In this document: positions 34,836-43,838 of the stretch, one piece after another
Position numbering within the stretch: the first letter of the stretch is position 1
Layout of the letters: each line of letters begins with the position of its first letter
DNA from: Vibrio ponticus
Lineage (GTDB): Bacteria; Pseudomonadota; Gammaproteobacteria; Enterobacterales; Vibrionaceae
NCBI RefSeq assembly: GCF_009938225.1
Contig: NZ_AP019658.1
Location: forward strand, 310,001-374,000
Length of the DNA stretch: 64,000 nt
Direction: 5' to 3'
Made by a program: the position numbers and the translations under genes
Notes under the pieces: generated by a model
The model's input: only the letters and a program-made list of their open reading frames with translations
What the model was told of the DNA's origin: nothing
The model's database searches: none

Positions 34836-36440
34836 CTAGTTTGGCGGAGGTGTTTTGTGTTTTGTGGGTAAGTTAACAAATATTCGGCTACCCAATGAGT
34901 TAGAAGTGATGCTCATGGTGCCACCGAGCGCACTAATTCGCTCTTCAATGCCTTTTAAGCCTTGTCCTTTGAGTCGCCAGTTATCAGGCAGACCAATGCC
35001 GTTGTCCCGCAGTTCGAGGCTAAAGCGATCGCCTGGTACTAATGACAGTTGCACTTGAGTAGCCTCTGCGTGCTTACAGGTGTTATTCAGTAGCTCTTGC
35101 ACGATGCGGTAGAGGGTTACCGCAGTAATGTCATCGAGACGGTCGGCAAAGATGCCAAAATTGAGGCGAAAATCGATGCCGCGTTCATCAAAGCGCATTT
35201 CTGCTGCCAGTTGGCGAATAGCACTCTCGAGCCCGAGTTCATCGAGCGCGTGAGGACGAAGCTGCTTAAGCAGTTGCCGAGTGGAATTGTGAATTCGCAG
35301 CGCGAGTTCATTAGTGGTATTAGCGATGTTGATTTGCTGTTCGTCTTTAGCAAGCCGTTTGGTCAGCATCGACTGAATTTGAATTGCTGTAATATTTTGC
35401 CCGATTTCATCATGCAGCTCACGGGCAACCGATTTGCGAATATCTTCTTCTACGTGAACCAATTGTCTGGCTAACTGTTGTTTGCTTGCCAGCTCTTGCT
35501 CCAACTTTTTATTGGCTCGGTGAAGCTGCTGGGCGAGGAAGTATTGTCTGCTGATAGCAATACCTAGCCCTAAGCCAATCAGAGCCTGAGTAGAGATAAA
35601 GGTTTGCAGTTCTAAATCACTGCCGAATGACCCGGTTACTTGGCGCGCCGTAGCAAGCAGAATACTGTTCATCACGCTAGCAAGCACGCCACCTTGCCAG
35701 CCATAGCGATAAGCCATAAAGATGTTAGGCAGTAAGAAGATTAGTAGTGCCAATGGCTTCATCTGCTCAAGTAGGGTGAGCTCAGTAAACAGACCAATAG
35801 CGAAAAAGAGCAAACACCAAACCAATGCCGAAGCACGTAGCGACACCTCTTGATGAATTAGAGTTGGTGTAAGCGGTTGCCATACTTGGCGCAGTAAATA
35901 GTCATAGACAAGATAAATAAAGGGTGCGAGGAGTATGCCGCCAGTTAAGGCTGCGATGGCACCTTGAAATGCATACACCGCGCCTAATCCGATCGGTTTA
36001 GTGAGCAGAAGCAGAGCGAAACCACACGCCAACGCATAGGTTATGGCGAGACCAGACAAGGCAAGCAGTCGTTGCCAATAGATCTGCAATGGTCGCCAAA
36101 TGGTTTGGAATATAACCGCAATGGCGTGGTTAAAGCAGGCAAACAGGATCAATAAATAACTGTAGCTTGCTTCATTGGTGAGTTGAATCAAACTCCAGAC
36201 GAGGATAATTTCAGCCGTGGTGAACCAAGGCCACAGCTTACGCGTGGTTAAAGTGTAAACCGCCAGCTTAAAACCGGTTGGCAACAATAGACCAGCCAAC
36301 AGAACATCATGAGAAAGATAGAGGCTGACATTCCATAGGCAGAACCAACAAATTACGTAACCTAGAATGGCAAAAGTGTAACTAAAGCCATGAGTTAAAA
36401 TCAGTTTTGGTAAATGTTTACGCCGGGCGACTTCACTCAT
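34836..36440 (-). CDS. uhpB: Membrane sensor histidine kinase, UhpB-like
   Basis: The 534-residue protein has about eight to ten hydrophobic spans in its first 300 residues, resembling the MASE1-like input of UhpB. A coiled segment follows, then the HisKA_3 dimerisation helix with phospho-accepting His in ARELHDEIGQNITAIQ (near residue 340). The ATP-binding domain has LQELLNNTCKHA-like and LRDNGIGLPDNWRLKGQGLKGIEERI motifs. Its start overlaps the uhpA-like stop by four bases (ATGA), so the pair is translationally coupled. In E. coli UhpB is activated through UhpC; the adjacent UhpC-like gene supports the same circuit. Confidence 0.87.
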   Translation of the reverse strand: MSEVARRKHLPKLILTHGFSYTFAILGYVICWFCLWNVSLYLSHDVLLAGLLLPTGFKLAVYTLTTRKLWPWFTTAEIILVWSLIQLTNEASYSYLLILFACFNHAIAVIFQTIWRPLQIYWQRLLALSGLAITYALACGFALLLLTKPIGLGAVYAFQGAIAALTGGILLAPFIYLVYDYLLRQVWQPLTPTLIHQEVSLRASALVWCLLFFAIGLFTELTLLEQMKPLALLIFLLPNIFMAYRYGWQGGVLASVMNSILLATARQVTGSFGSDLELQTFISTQALIGLGLGIAISRQYFLAQQLHRANKKLEQELASKQQLARQLVHVEEDIRKSVARELHDEIGQNITAIQIQSMLTKRLAKDEQQINIANTTNELALRIHNSTRQLLKQLRPHALDELGLESAIRQLAAEMRFDERGIDFRLNFGIFADRLDDITAVTLYRIVQELLNNTCKHAEATQVQLSLVPGDRFSLELRDNGIGLPDNWRLKGQGLKGIEERISALGGTMSITSNSLGSRIFVNLPTKHKTPPPN

Positions 36441-37072
36441 ACCGTTTCATCACTCAGCAATTTGTGCTGCAGTGCAAAGCGAATCAGATCAACGTTATTG
36501 GAAAGATTTAGCTTACTCAAAATATTGGCACGATGAACATGGATGGTTTTGTGGCTGATTGAGAGTTTGTTGCCGACCTCTTTAACATCGAGACCCTGAA
36601 TTAAATGATCAAATACCTCACGTTCGCGCTTAGTCAGTTCTTGGAGAACAGATGGCGAAGAGGAGGCGTTGCTCAGATTGATGAGTGCATCAGTACATAA
36701 ATAGTGATCGCCTGCCGCGACTTTGCGAATAGCGGTGACTAACTCTTCAGGTCCGCAACGCTTTGATAAATAGCCAAACGCGCCCACCTCAATCGCTTTA
36801 CTCACAAATGAAGCGGAATCATAAATGCTAAGAATAATCGCTTTTAATTCAGGCTGTTTTTTACGCAGTTTCTCTAATAGAACTAAACCACTTTCATCAG
36901 GCATTGAGATATCAATCACCGCGACGTCAATATTGGATGCCGATAGCACGCGATACGCCTCATGAGCGTTATCAAATTCACTGTGGATTTTTATGTCTGG
37001 TTCACATGCCAATAACTGGGCAAAACCTGAGCGAACCATAATATGGTCATCGACAAGAGAGACTGAAATCAT
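36437..37072 (-). CDS. uhpA: NarL-family response regulator, UhpA-like
   Basis: The 211-residue regulator has a receiver domain with phospho-acceptor Asp in VAVIDISMPDESGL (near residue 54) and Lys in YLSKRCGPEELV. A LuxR-type helix-turn-helix follows: LTKREREVFDHLIQGLDVKEVGNKLSISHKTIHVHRANILSKL. It heads the minus-strand six-gene row uhpA-uhpB-uhpC-afuA-afuB-afuC and presumably activates the transporter genes when hexose phosphates are present outside. AAGGATGTCGCT precedes the ATG. Confidence 0.88.
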   Translation of the reverse strand: MISVSLVDDHIMVRSGFAQLLACEPDIKIHSEFDNAHEAYRVLSASNIDVAVIDISMPDESGLVLLEKLRKKQPELKAIILSIYDSASFVSKAIEVGAFGYLSKRCGPEELVTAIRKVAAGDHYLCTDALINLSNASSSPSVLQELTKREREVFDHLIQGLDVKEVGNKLSISHKTIHVHRANILSKLNLSNNVDLIRFALQHKLLSDETV

Positions 37073-37218
37073 AGCGACATCCTTGATGGGAACGCTTGAT
37101 GATTACAAATTCTTACAGGTGTTTCAAAGTCAACACGTAACTCTGTGATAGCGGTCGAGAATTGGTTTTGTGAAATATTTCTAGTTTTTTTAGTATCTTA
37201 CTTGCTTTAGCGTGAAAG

Positions 37219-37244
37219 TTAACCCGCTGGGATTAGCGGGTTAA
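37219..37244 (-). terminator. Hairpin after the MFS gene
   Basis: TTAACCCGCT and its complement form a 10-bp stem with a 6-base loop, 14 bases beyond the MFS stop. The minus-strand tail is only mildly T-rich (AACTTTCAC). Confidence 0.6.
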
Positions 37245-37257
37245 TCAATTGAAAGGA

Positions 37258-38442
37258 TTATGCTTCCTGCGGCTCAGGGCAACTAAAGCCACGGAAGATA
37301 TTGGCTAAGGTAATCGTGGCGAATAGCACAATTACTAGCGATAAGTGCCAAGCTTGGCTGAGACCTAATTGGACTAACGCCATACTGACAATTGACGATA
37401 CCACCATCTGACCACCGCCCGACATGGCTGCGGCTGCGCCAGCGTGTTTTTTGTATGGCAGCATGACCATTGCTTGGGCAGTAGGCATAGCAATACCGTT
37501 GCCAAGAATCATCATCAGTTGTCCCAGCATCAGATAAAGTGGTTCAACCGGGCAGAAGAATAGCCAAGTTGCCGCGCTTAAGTGCAATACCGGCGTCCAG
37601 AGCAGCATTTTTTTACTGCCGATGATTGGGCGGATGCGATTACAAATACTGGTACCCGCAAGCATCCCAAGGGCTGGGATGATCGCCCACATCGCGTATT
37701 CGTCAGACGTCATGCCAATTTGGTTCTGCATAATGAATGGCATCACTGAAACCGTGGTGATCATCAAAGCGAAGTTAAGCCAACCAATGCTGGCAAAGCT
37801 CATGAAGTAACGCGAAGTGATAAGATCACGGTACTGCAGCAGCATCTTCTTAGCTGAGGGCACTTTCGAACGTTGTGCGACGGTTTCTTGAAAGCGAAAA
37901 GCAATAATGATCCAAGCCAGCAACACGTAGCAAAGCAATGAGATAAACACCATGCTCCAGCCGAAATGGAAGTTAATAAAACCACCGATCACCGGTGCAA
38001 ATAGCGGGGTAATCGAGGCTGCCATGGCAATGTAGGACATGGCTAGCGGAAGATCGGGTCCACTAAAGCGATCGCGGGTCGAGGCGCGGGCAAGCACAGC
38101 GCAGCAGCCAGTCCCTAAACCTTGTAGAAAACGTCCGGCAATCATACCGGTAAATGAGTCACTCAAGCAGATGATCATCACCAAGCCCGTCATGGCGATC
38201 AGTAGCCCACTTAGCAGCACCACTTTACGCCCGAGCGCATCAGAGATAGGACCATAGAGAAACTGCGATGGACCAAAGCCAAGTAAGTAGATACTCACTA
38301 ACAACTGTGCTTGGTCGAGTGAAATAGAGAAGTCTTTAGCGATCCAAGGCAGAGAAGGAAAAACTAATCCCATGCTCAATTGCCCAACGCTAATGATCAG
38401 GCAGGCGAGCAGTATGGTTTTGATATCGAAAGCTTTATTCAC
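37258..38442 (-). CDS. Bcr/CflA-type MFS multidrug exporter
   Basis: The 394-residue protein has 12 membrane helices and resembles the Bcr/CflA/EmrD drug:proton antiporters. The motif-A loop is FLYGPISDALGRKVVLLSG, preceded by the usual VFPSLPWIAKDFSIS opening. Helix 4-5 has GRFLQGLGTGCCAVLARAS with the antiporter-type Gly pattern. The start overlaps the upstream resolvase-like gene by four bases, so the two are translationally coupled. Substrates cannot be inferred. Being paired with a DNA-binding, recombinase-like protein is unusual and suggests that the partner regulates it. Confidence 0.88.
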   Translation of the reverse strand: MNKAFDIKTILLACLIISVGQLSMGLVFPSLPWIAKDFSISLDQAQLLVSIYLLGFGPSQFLYGPISDALGRKVVLLSGLLIAMTGLVMIICLSDSFTGMIAGRFLQGLGTGCCAVLARASTRDRFSGPDLPLAMSYIAMAASITPLFAPVIGGFINFHFGWSMVFISLLCYVLLAWIIIAFRFQETVAQRSKVPSAKKMLLQYRDLITSRYFMSFASIGWLNFALMITTVSVMPFIMQNQIGMTSDEYAMWAIIPALGMLAGTSICNRIRPIIGSKKMLLWTPVLHLSAATWLFFCPVEPLYLMLGQLMMILGNGIAMPTAQAMVMLPYKKHAGAAAAMSGGGQMVVSSIVSMALVQLGLSQAWHLSLVIVLFATITLANIFRGFSCPEPQEA

Positions 38443-39083
38443 GATTCATCACCACCACGCTGGTGGATGTGTCCGCGACGTCTCAGTCCGCCTTCATCAT
38501 CAATTTTGTTGAGTTTTGCTTTGACTCGTTTCACCGTTGATAGGCTAACATCACACTGTTCGGCAACGCTTTGTAGTGTGTGTCCCTCTAAGAGTAAGGT
38601 GGCGATTTGTTTGTGCTTGGCGCGATCAGCAGGGCGTCCACGGAATTTTTGCTGCCAAAGCTGAGGATCATTTTTGATCGCTTGGCGTCCTTGTTCAGCA
38701 GCAAAAAGGCGATGCATGGTTTGTACTTTCTCATAGCCAAACAGCAAACTGAGTAGGGTCTCACTCTGTTGTGAATTTGGCTCGAAGCAAATGGGCTCAC
38801 ACATTAATTGCAGTGTTACTCCTTTGTTTAAAAGCAGCCTTACGGTTGCGTTCACTTGGCTAAAGTCTTTGCCAAATGCGGTTAGCCACCAGATGACGAC
38901 CGTATCGCCATCTTGAAGCGCATCAAACATCTGCTTAAATGCTGGTCGCTCTAGTGGGGGGACAAATCCACGAACTTGGTCTTCGATGTGTTTAGCATCT
39001 GGAGCAAAAGCGCGCAGCGCGGCAACATGCTCTTGATAGGCTTGATTCTTGGGTGAAAAGCGGGTGTAGAGATACTGCGTCAT
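38439..39083 (-). CDS. Serine-recombinase-like protein with degenerate active site
   Basis: The 214-residue protein has a resolvase N-terminal domain (residues 1-140), a GRPADRAKH hinge and a C-terminal helix-turn-helix (TLQSVAEQCDVSLSTVKRVKAKL). Arg8 and nucleophile Ser10 are kept in YTRFSPKNQ, as are Asp35 and Arg46. The usual LDRLGR block is LTAFGK here. The residues matching resolvase Asp67, Arg68 and Arg71 are therefore Thr68, Ala69 and Lys72. Loss of these points to weak or no strand cleavage and a possible role as a DNA-binding regulator. It is coupled to the MFS gene, and three 17-bp iterated sites lie just ahead of it. Confidence 0.82.
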   Translation of the reverse strand: MTQYLYTRFSPKNQAYQEHVAALRAFAPDAKHIEDQVRGFVPPLERPAFKQMFDALQDGDTVVIWWLTAFGKDFSQVNATVRLLLNKGVTLQLMCEPICFEPNSQQSETLLSLLFGYEKVQTMHRLFAAEQGRQAIKNDPQLWQQKFRGRPADRAKHKQIATLLLEGHTLQSVAEQCDVSLSTVKRVKAKLNKIDDEGGLRRRGHIHQRGGDES

Positions 39084-39104
39084 CGTTATACCTCAACGAC
39101 TAAA

Positions 39105-39174
39105 ATGGGTCATATGCTGTTATGGGTCATAATATAGTATGGCTCACAAATATTCACAACACCAAATGAGCCAT
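39105..39174. repeat. Three 17-bp-spaced direct repeats plus one inverted copy
   Basis: ATGGGTCAT at 39105-39113, ATGGGTCAT at 39122-39130 and ATGGCTCAC at 39139-39147 begin exactly 17 bases apart. ATGAGCCAT at 39166-39174 is the inverted form. They start 22 bases upstream of the resolvase-like gene. The iteron-like arrangement suggests that the encoded helix-turn-helix protein binds here. The rest of the 39084-39406 gap shows no gene. Confidence 0.75.
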
Positions 39175-39406
39175 TTGGGGCAAATTGAGAACAGTTTGAG
39201 GGTGATAAGTAGACAACTAAAGTGGGTTGAATGGAAGCGTAAAGCTCGAGATAATCGATAAAATGTTTTTGTAAAAACAATTACTTTGTGTGGAATTTGC
39301 TCAACTTTGCGTGTGAGAAATTTCTTACGCCAGAACGGATTGTTAACGGTTAACTAATTGGGTAAACGCCAATACAATACGCTAGTTGTTATATTGGTTG
39401 TTATAC

Positions 39407-39964
39407 ATGAAGAAAATCTGTTTATTCCCTTTGCTGGCACTTTCCCTGCCAGCTTTTGCTTCTCCATACGTTGGATTAGAGATGGGACGCGCTGTCCCTC
39501 ACCATGATATCAAAGTGGTTGATACCACAAAAAATATCAGCATTAGCCCAGACTCTGACGATATCTTTTTAGGTTTACATGCCGGGTATGTGTTAGATAA
39601 GAGTTGGGCGGTAGAGTTTGGTTATCAGAAAAATCAATACACCGGCACTCATAATACGCATTACCAAACGACGCTAGAGAGCACGCAGTTTGCCCTCGCT
39701 CCGGTATACAAAATGTCTTTGACTAACGATCGCGAATGGGATCTAAAAGTGAAAGTCGGCGCGACTTATACCCAGTATGATTTCACGGGTAAGAATACGG
39801 TTGTTAGCGGGTCGAAAAGCAGTAATGAGCTGGGGTTGATTGGTTCGATTGGCGTAGAGTATGAGCTAATGCCTGAGCTTGGTGTCGGGGTTAACTATAA
39901 ATACCAGTCTGACAGCTTCTCGAGTGCCAGCTACTGGACGGTTTCAACCAGCTATTACTTTTAG
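39407..39964 (+). CDS. Small outer-membrane beta-barrel protein
   Basis: The 185-residue precursor has a clear signal peptide (MKKICLFPLLALSLPAFA). The mature sequence of about 165 residues alternates hydrophobic and polar residues: YVGLEMGR, FLGLHAGYVLDKSWAVEFGYQ, LGLIGSIGVEYELMPELGVGVNYKYQ. It ends in an aromatic strand, VSTSYYF, with the terminal Phe used by the barrel-assembly machine. It resembles 8-stranded OmpA-like/Ail-type barrels. Function is unknown. It stands alone with its own terminator. Confidence 0.82.
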   Translation: MKKICLFPLLALSLPAFASPYVGLEMGRAVPHHDIKVVDTTKNISISPDSDDIFLGLHAGYVLDKSWAVEFGYQKNQYTGTHNTHYQTTLESTQFALAPVYKMSLTNDREWDLKVKVGATYTQYDFTGKNTVVSGSKSSNELGLIGSIGVEYELMPELGVGVNYKYQSDSFSSASYWTVSTSYYF

Positions 39965-39980
39965 TACCAAGCAGCGTTAA

Positions 39981-40005
39981 AAAAGGGTCTATGACAGACC
40001 CTTTT
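39981..40005. terminator. Bidirectional terminator between the barrel and hsp20 genes
   Basis: AAAAGGGTCT and AGACCCTTTT form a 10-bp stem with a 5-base loop. A or T runs on each side let it serve both convergent genes. Confidence 0.85.
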
Positions 40006-40031
40006 GACTTGCTATCAAAACTCACACGTAA

Positions 40032-40454
40032 TTAACTGATATTGATGTCTCTTGCCTGAGGCATATCAGGCTCGATTTTTGGCACGACTACGACCAACAC
40101 CCCATCGGTAAACTCGGCATAGATGTCATTGGCGTTTAGGTTGTTGTTGAGAGTAAAACTACGAACCATCTTGCCTTCGTAACGCTCTTTATGAATATAC
40201 TTGCCTTCACTTGCGTGTTCGTCTCTTTGTAAAGTAGCCGCAGATATTGTTAGAACATTTTTGTCGTAAGTTACTGAAATATCTTTTTTATCAACGCCAG
40301 GTAAGTCTGCAATAAGTTCAAATGCAGTCTCTTTTTCTATGACGTCAACATTCGGTGAAAATTGACCATGGCTCCAGCGAGCATTGGTGTGTGGAAGAGT
40401 CGCATCCAATAAACGGTTGAAGTCTGACCAAGAGTCTCTCGGTAGTAAACTCAT
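40032..40454 (-). CDS. Small heat-shock protein Hsp20
   Basis: The 140-residue chaperone has the alpha-crystallin domain from about residue 35 to 130. It includes SPNVDVIEKETAFELIADLPGVDKKDISVTYDKNVLTISA, the strand segment GKMVRSFTLNNNLNANDIYAEFTDGVLVVVVPK, and a short N-arm. These proteins hold unfolding proteins in the cytosol. The ATG at 40454 has GAGGAAATGATT upstream; a longer frame to 40484 has no such support. It is a stand-alone gene. A heat-shock promoter could not be placed with confidence. Confidence 0.93.
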   Translation of the reverse strand: MSLLPRDSWSDFNRLLDATLPHTNARWSHGQFSPNVDVIEKETAFELIADLPGVDKKDISVTYDKNVLTISAATLQRDEHASEGKYIHKERYEGKMVRSFTLNNNLNANDIYAEFTDGVLVVVVPKIEPDMPQARDINIS

Positions 40455-40605
40455 AATCATTTCCTCATGTGGCTTTCGCTTCACTTAAAGCGTAGGTCGC
40501 CTAGAGGGCAAATCAACCTTAATAACATTATTATTAGTGTGGTTATTGTAAATGATAAAAAAGAGCGGGTTTTCTTACCTAAAACTCACTCTTTAGTTGC
40601 ATTAA

Positions 40606-40625
40606 AAAGCCCGTTACCGGGCTTT
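40606..40625 (-). terminator. Terminator of the chemoreceptor gene
   Basis: AAAGCCCG and CGGGCTTT form a stem with a 4-base loop. On the minus strand it is followed by TTTAATGC, just past the stop at 40635. Confidence 0.8.
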
Positions 40626-40634
40626 CAAAGTGAG

Positions 40635-42611
40635 TTAGCGCTGAAGTTTGAATTCTCTTAACATTCGGCTTTGATTCTCTGCCAGTTCAGATAGGAAACT
40701 TGACGCTTGGCTCGATTGTGCAATGCCTGTGACGTTTTGTTCAATCACATCTTTGATGCCGTTGAGTGACGAGCTAATCTCTTCCGCCGCGTGAGCTTGT
40801 TGCTCTGCTGCAACCGACATCTCTGCTGCGCTGTTATTGATACCAGAGACAGAGCTTTGGATTGATACCAGCTTATCAACCGCTTCCTGAGACGATTGAT
40901 GCACGGTTACCACTCGCTTCAAACAGCTATTAACTCGTCCTTGTGCCAAATCTGAGTTTTCTTGCAGTTCGGAGATGATATTTTGGATACGTCCAGTTGA
41001 TTGTTGTGTCTTTGCTGCTAAAGCACGCACTTCATCGGCAACGACTGCAAACCCGCGACCATATTCCCCCGCTCGGGCGGCTTCAATCGCGGCATTAAGC
41101 GCCAGCAGATTCGTTTGCTCAGAGATACTGTTAATCACCCCAGCAACTTCGCCAATGCTATGACAGCGTTGTTTTAACTCTTCAACCACTTCGGCTGTTT
41201 CATTGAGTTCTGATGTGAGAACCTCAGCGTAGCGTTTGTTTTGCTCTACAATCTCATGCCCATCATAGCAGGCTTCCAGCGCTGACGATGCATTGGACTC
41301 GGTATGTTTAGCGGTTTTGGCAACTACACTTGATGAAGTCGACATTTCAGTTACCGCGGTCGCAATTTGATCGACTTGGCTACTTTGTTGTTCTGCGTTA
41401 GCAGAAGCTTCCGTCATGACCGCCGCCAACTGAGTCGAGGATGAGGAAACCTCATTGCTTTGGTCACGGACTTCGTTGATCACTTTCGACATTGTCAAAA
41501 TAGATGCTTCCATATCTTGCGCAAGTTTGGCGAACTCATTACGTCCTTTAATTTGAGAATGGACAGAGAGATCTTTTTTCGACATCGCGCTAAGAGATGC
41601 TGATAGTAACTTAAAAATATTGAGGATATGTTGCGCCAAGTAGAGCGTCATGATCGTTGCGACGGTTGCCGCGAATAACCAAGCAGCGATTTGGATCAGG
41701 CGCAGTTGTTCAATTGCAGTGTTGCTTGCGGTGGTTGCAGCGTGTCGATGCTCTAAGCTGATTTCAACGATAGTATCAATCTGCTCTCTGACATTTGCTG
41801 CGTAATCTAAGCGACGAAGTTCGGTTTGTGCATCTTGTTGTAACAACTCAATCGCGCTGTTCATTGTCTTGGTGAATTCATCAAAAGTGAATGCTTTAAA
41901 GTCAGACACCGCAGGCACATAGTTAAACTGAGTCAGTGTTTTTTCGGCATTAGTATGGAACATCTTCATCAAGTCGACGTCCACGAGTTGATGCATAGAG
42001 ATGATTTGTGACAGTCTAGAGTAGAAATAGTCTAAGTTATTGACTAACTTTTGCCCTTCAACAGTCCATGTAAACGTTTCAAGGTCATCATTGTTTTCTG
42101 CGTATTCATCGACTTTGTTAACCATATAAAACAATGGTTTCCACATCTGTGGCGTTTCTAGCCACCAAAGATCGTATATTTTTTGGTAATTATCTGAGGA
42201 TTGTTCTAGAAGATCTTTGTAAGCAGCCATGGATTGAGTGATTTGTGTAATGGCGATGCGTTCTTGCTGAGTATCTAGAGTCGCTAGAGAAAAGGACTGT
42301 TCAATGATTGCGTTGATATTTTGAATCTCGCTGTCAATCTTCTCCATTGGCTCAGACATGCTATTGACATCGCCACTGAACATATCGCGAGTCAGGATTC
42401 GTACGTTCGCCCAGTTCTCATCGAGTTTTGCTGCCGCTTCGGATCTTTCGACCTGCTGAGTAACGATATCTGATTGGTTTTGCACGTGGTCTAAATTGAT
42501 GTACATCAGCACGAGAACGCCGGCAAAAAGAGTTAATGTAAGAGTTAGAGGGAGTAGTAGCAGCGATTTTAGCGAAAGCGTGGTAACCCACTTAGGAATA
42601 TTTTTAGTCAT
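40635..42611 (-). CDS. Methyl-accepting chemotaxis protein with helical periplasmic domain
   Basis: The 658-residue receptor has a first membrane helix at about 15-37 and an all-helical periplasmic region of about 270 residues with no Cache features, resembling HBM-type bimodular helical sensors. The second membrane helix is near residue 310 ([21 protein letters not shown]). HAMP and a canonical tip, [35 protein letters not shown], follow. HBM receptors often detect organic acids; the ligand here is unknown. A CheR-tethering pentapeptide is not seen at the C-terminus (it ends LREFKLQR). Upstream is the 852-base tna spacer. Confidence 0.9.
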   Translation of the reverse strand: MTKNIPKWVTTLSLKSLLLLPLTLTLTLFAGVLVLMYINLDHVQNQSDIVTQQVERSEAAAKLDENWANVRILTRDMFSGDVNSMSEPMEKIDSEIQNINAIIEQSFSLATLDTQQERIAITQITQSMAAYKDLLEQSSDNYQKIYDLWWLETPQMWKPLFYMVNKVDEYAENNDDLETFTWTVEGQKLVNNLDYFYSRLSQIISMHQLVDVDLMKMFHTNAEKTLTQFNYVPAVSDFKAFTFDEFTKTMNSAIELLQQDAQTELRRLDYAANVREQIDTIVEISLEHRHAATTASNTAIEQLRLIQIAAWLFAATVATIMTLYLAQHILNIFKLLSASLSAMSKKDLSVHSQIKGRNEFAKLAQDMEASILTMSKVINEVRDQSNEVSSSSTQLAAVMTEASANAEQQSSQVDQIATAVTEMSTSSSVVAKTAKHTESNASSALEACYDGHEIVEQNKRYAEVLTSELNETAEVVEELKQRCHSIGEVAGVINSISEQTNLLALNAAIEAARAGEYGRGFAVVADEVRALAAKTQQSTGRIQNIISELQENSDLAQGRVNSCLKRVVTVHQSSQEAVDKLVSIQSSVSGINNSAAEMSVAAEQQAHAAEEISSSLNGIKDVIEQNVTGIAQSSQASSFLSELAENQSRMLREFKLQR

Positions 42612-43355
42612 TTGTTTCTACATCCATATTTGTAACAGTTTGAATTCAAGTTCGTTCTAATGATCGAGATCTGCCTTCTGTGGGCATGACGACTATGATT
42701 ACGCCTTTCATGTCAGAAAATACTGACTGCAATAGATGAGAACCAACAATTAAAATTGCTCCTAACAATAACTATTTGAATTGATGGTATTTTGAAGGAC
42801 GGACGATAAAGTTAACTTTCCTTTATGATTTAAAATAACAATAGATATAAATATGCACTTATTTTTATAGTGCATTATTGCAATAAGATTTTTTCTGGGC
42901 TAGACGAAGATTTAAGCTTTGCTACCTAACTTGATTGCTGTTTAAGTGTTTTATATAAAACCAAACGATAGAGCTCTGATGCATATTGTAATTTGTTTGT
43001 ATCGACAAAATTATTAAATGATGGAAAAGCCTGACGAAACAGACCTGAAGACTTGGTTGATGCAAATTGCCCTCTATTTCGCTGCGGTGTTTTCTGCAAC
43101 TCGATTCAATTACAACGCTCTGAGTCCTATTGATGGACTTCATTTCGGAATATTCATCTGCTACTAACCACGTCTATACAATATTGGCTCCCTTAAGCTC
43201 AAGTTTAATATAACCATTTGTAAGTTTGTTTCTTGATACCTTTGATAAGTAATTGAAAACAATAGGTAGATAGAAAGAGGAAATAATAGTGCTCAATATC
43301 ACTAAAATGGGGTTAACTGTGATACTTACGACATCTTGAATTTATATTCGAGTCG

Positions 43356-43377
43356 CTTTTTTATCCAGATCACATTT
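43356..43377 (+). promoter_or_regulatory. Candidate CRP site of the tna operon
   Basis: The right half AGATCACATTT matches the CRP consensus perfectly; the left half is poor. Its centre lies roughly 58-62 bases ahead of the start predicted from the TATAAT box, the usual class I position and that found in E. coli tna. Confidence 0.5.
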
Positions 43378-43411
43378 GCTGTTTATTTAAGTGTATTAAT
43401 TAATCGCCTTG

Positions 43412-43417
43412 TATAAT
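43412..43417 (+). promoter_or_regulatory. tna promoter -10 box TATAAT
   Basis: A consensus TATAAT lies 46 bases ahead of the tnaC start, inside a GTATAATACT context. The -35 region is weak, which suits CRP dependence. Confidence 0.55.
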
Positions 43418-43463
43418 ACTGAACTCGTCAACCCACTAATTGCTTTCAACGAAGGAACATAAG

Positions 43464-43568
43464 ATGAAAATGTGCCTCAATATGCAATACGAAATATGGC
43501 TAACATCGTTAGCTTGGTACACACGCGACCATACGCTATCTATCTTACCTTCTTCTGATCACATCTAG
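43464..43568 (+). CDS. tnaC: TnaC leader peptide of the tryptophanase operon
   Basis: This 34-codon frame sits between the tna promoter and tnaA, with GAAGGAACATAAG ahead of its ATG. The peptide contains WYTRD (Trp18, Asp22), reproducing the W-x3-D spacing that in E. coli TnaC (Trp12, Asp16) makes the ribosome respond to free tryptophan. A Pro follows at position 29. In E. coli the critical Pro is the last sense codon before UGA. Here Pro29 is followed by Ser-Ser-Asp-His-Ile and a TAG stop, and lies 11 rather than 12 residues after Trp. Stalling at the peptide would block Rho in the spacer and allow tnaA expression. Confidence 0.8.
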   Translation: MKMCLNMQYEIWLTSLAWYTRDHTLSILPSSDHI

Positions 43569-43838
43569 GGCAGCCTTGCCTCATCGGGCTTGTACTAGCT
43601 TGATGGTTCAACTATTCAAAATCTAAACGTATTCATAATACAATTTCCTCCAATTGATTGTATTTGGCTTTCTATTAGTTTTTGTTTTGGTTGTTTAAAT
43701 AAATTTAATTGAATTATGTCGCCAAATTAAATCTTAATTAATTTGGTCTAAAACTCTACATCTTAATTTAAATAAGATGCGAGTAATTATATTTAAAATA
43801 AAGTGCGTGAGCACAATATAGAAATAAAAGGTATTATA
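43569..43838 (+). other. tnaC-tnaA transcribed spacer, presumed Rho-dependent attenuator
   Basis: This 270-base leader begins with a C-bearing, weakly structured segment right after the tnaC stop and then becomes very A+T-rich. No intrinsic terminator hairpin with a T tail is evident. This fits Rho-dependent attenuation as in E. coli. Confidence 0.5.

Larger units (their letters stand above)
42612..43463. other. 852-base A+T-rich spacer ahead of tnaC
   Basis: No gene is convincing; a 73-codon minus-strand frame at 42922-43143 lacks a ribosome site and domain features. The right end contains the presumed tna promoter with a CRP-like site and a TATAAT box. Confidence 0.5.

Noticed and set aside
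42922..43143. 73-codon minus-strand open frame in the tna upstream spacer
   Set aside because: A+T-rich, no Shine-Dalgarno, no recognisable features, and biased composition unlike the neighbours.
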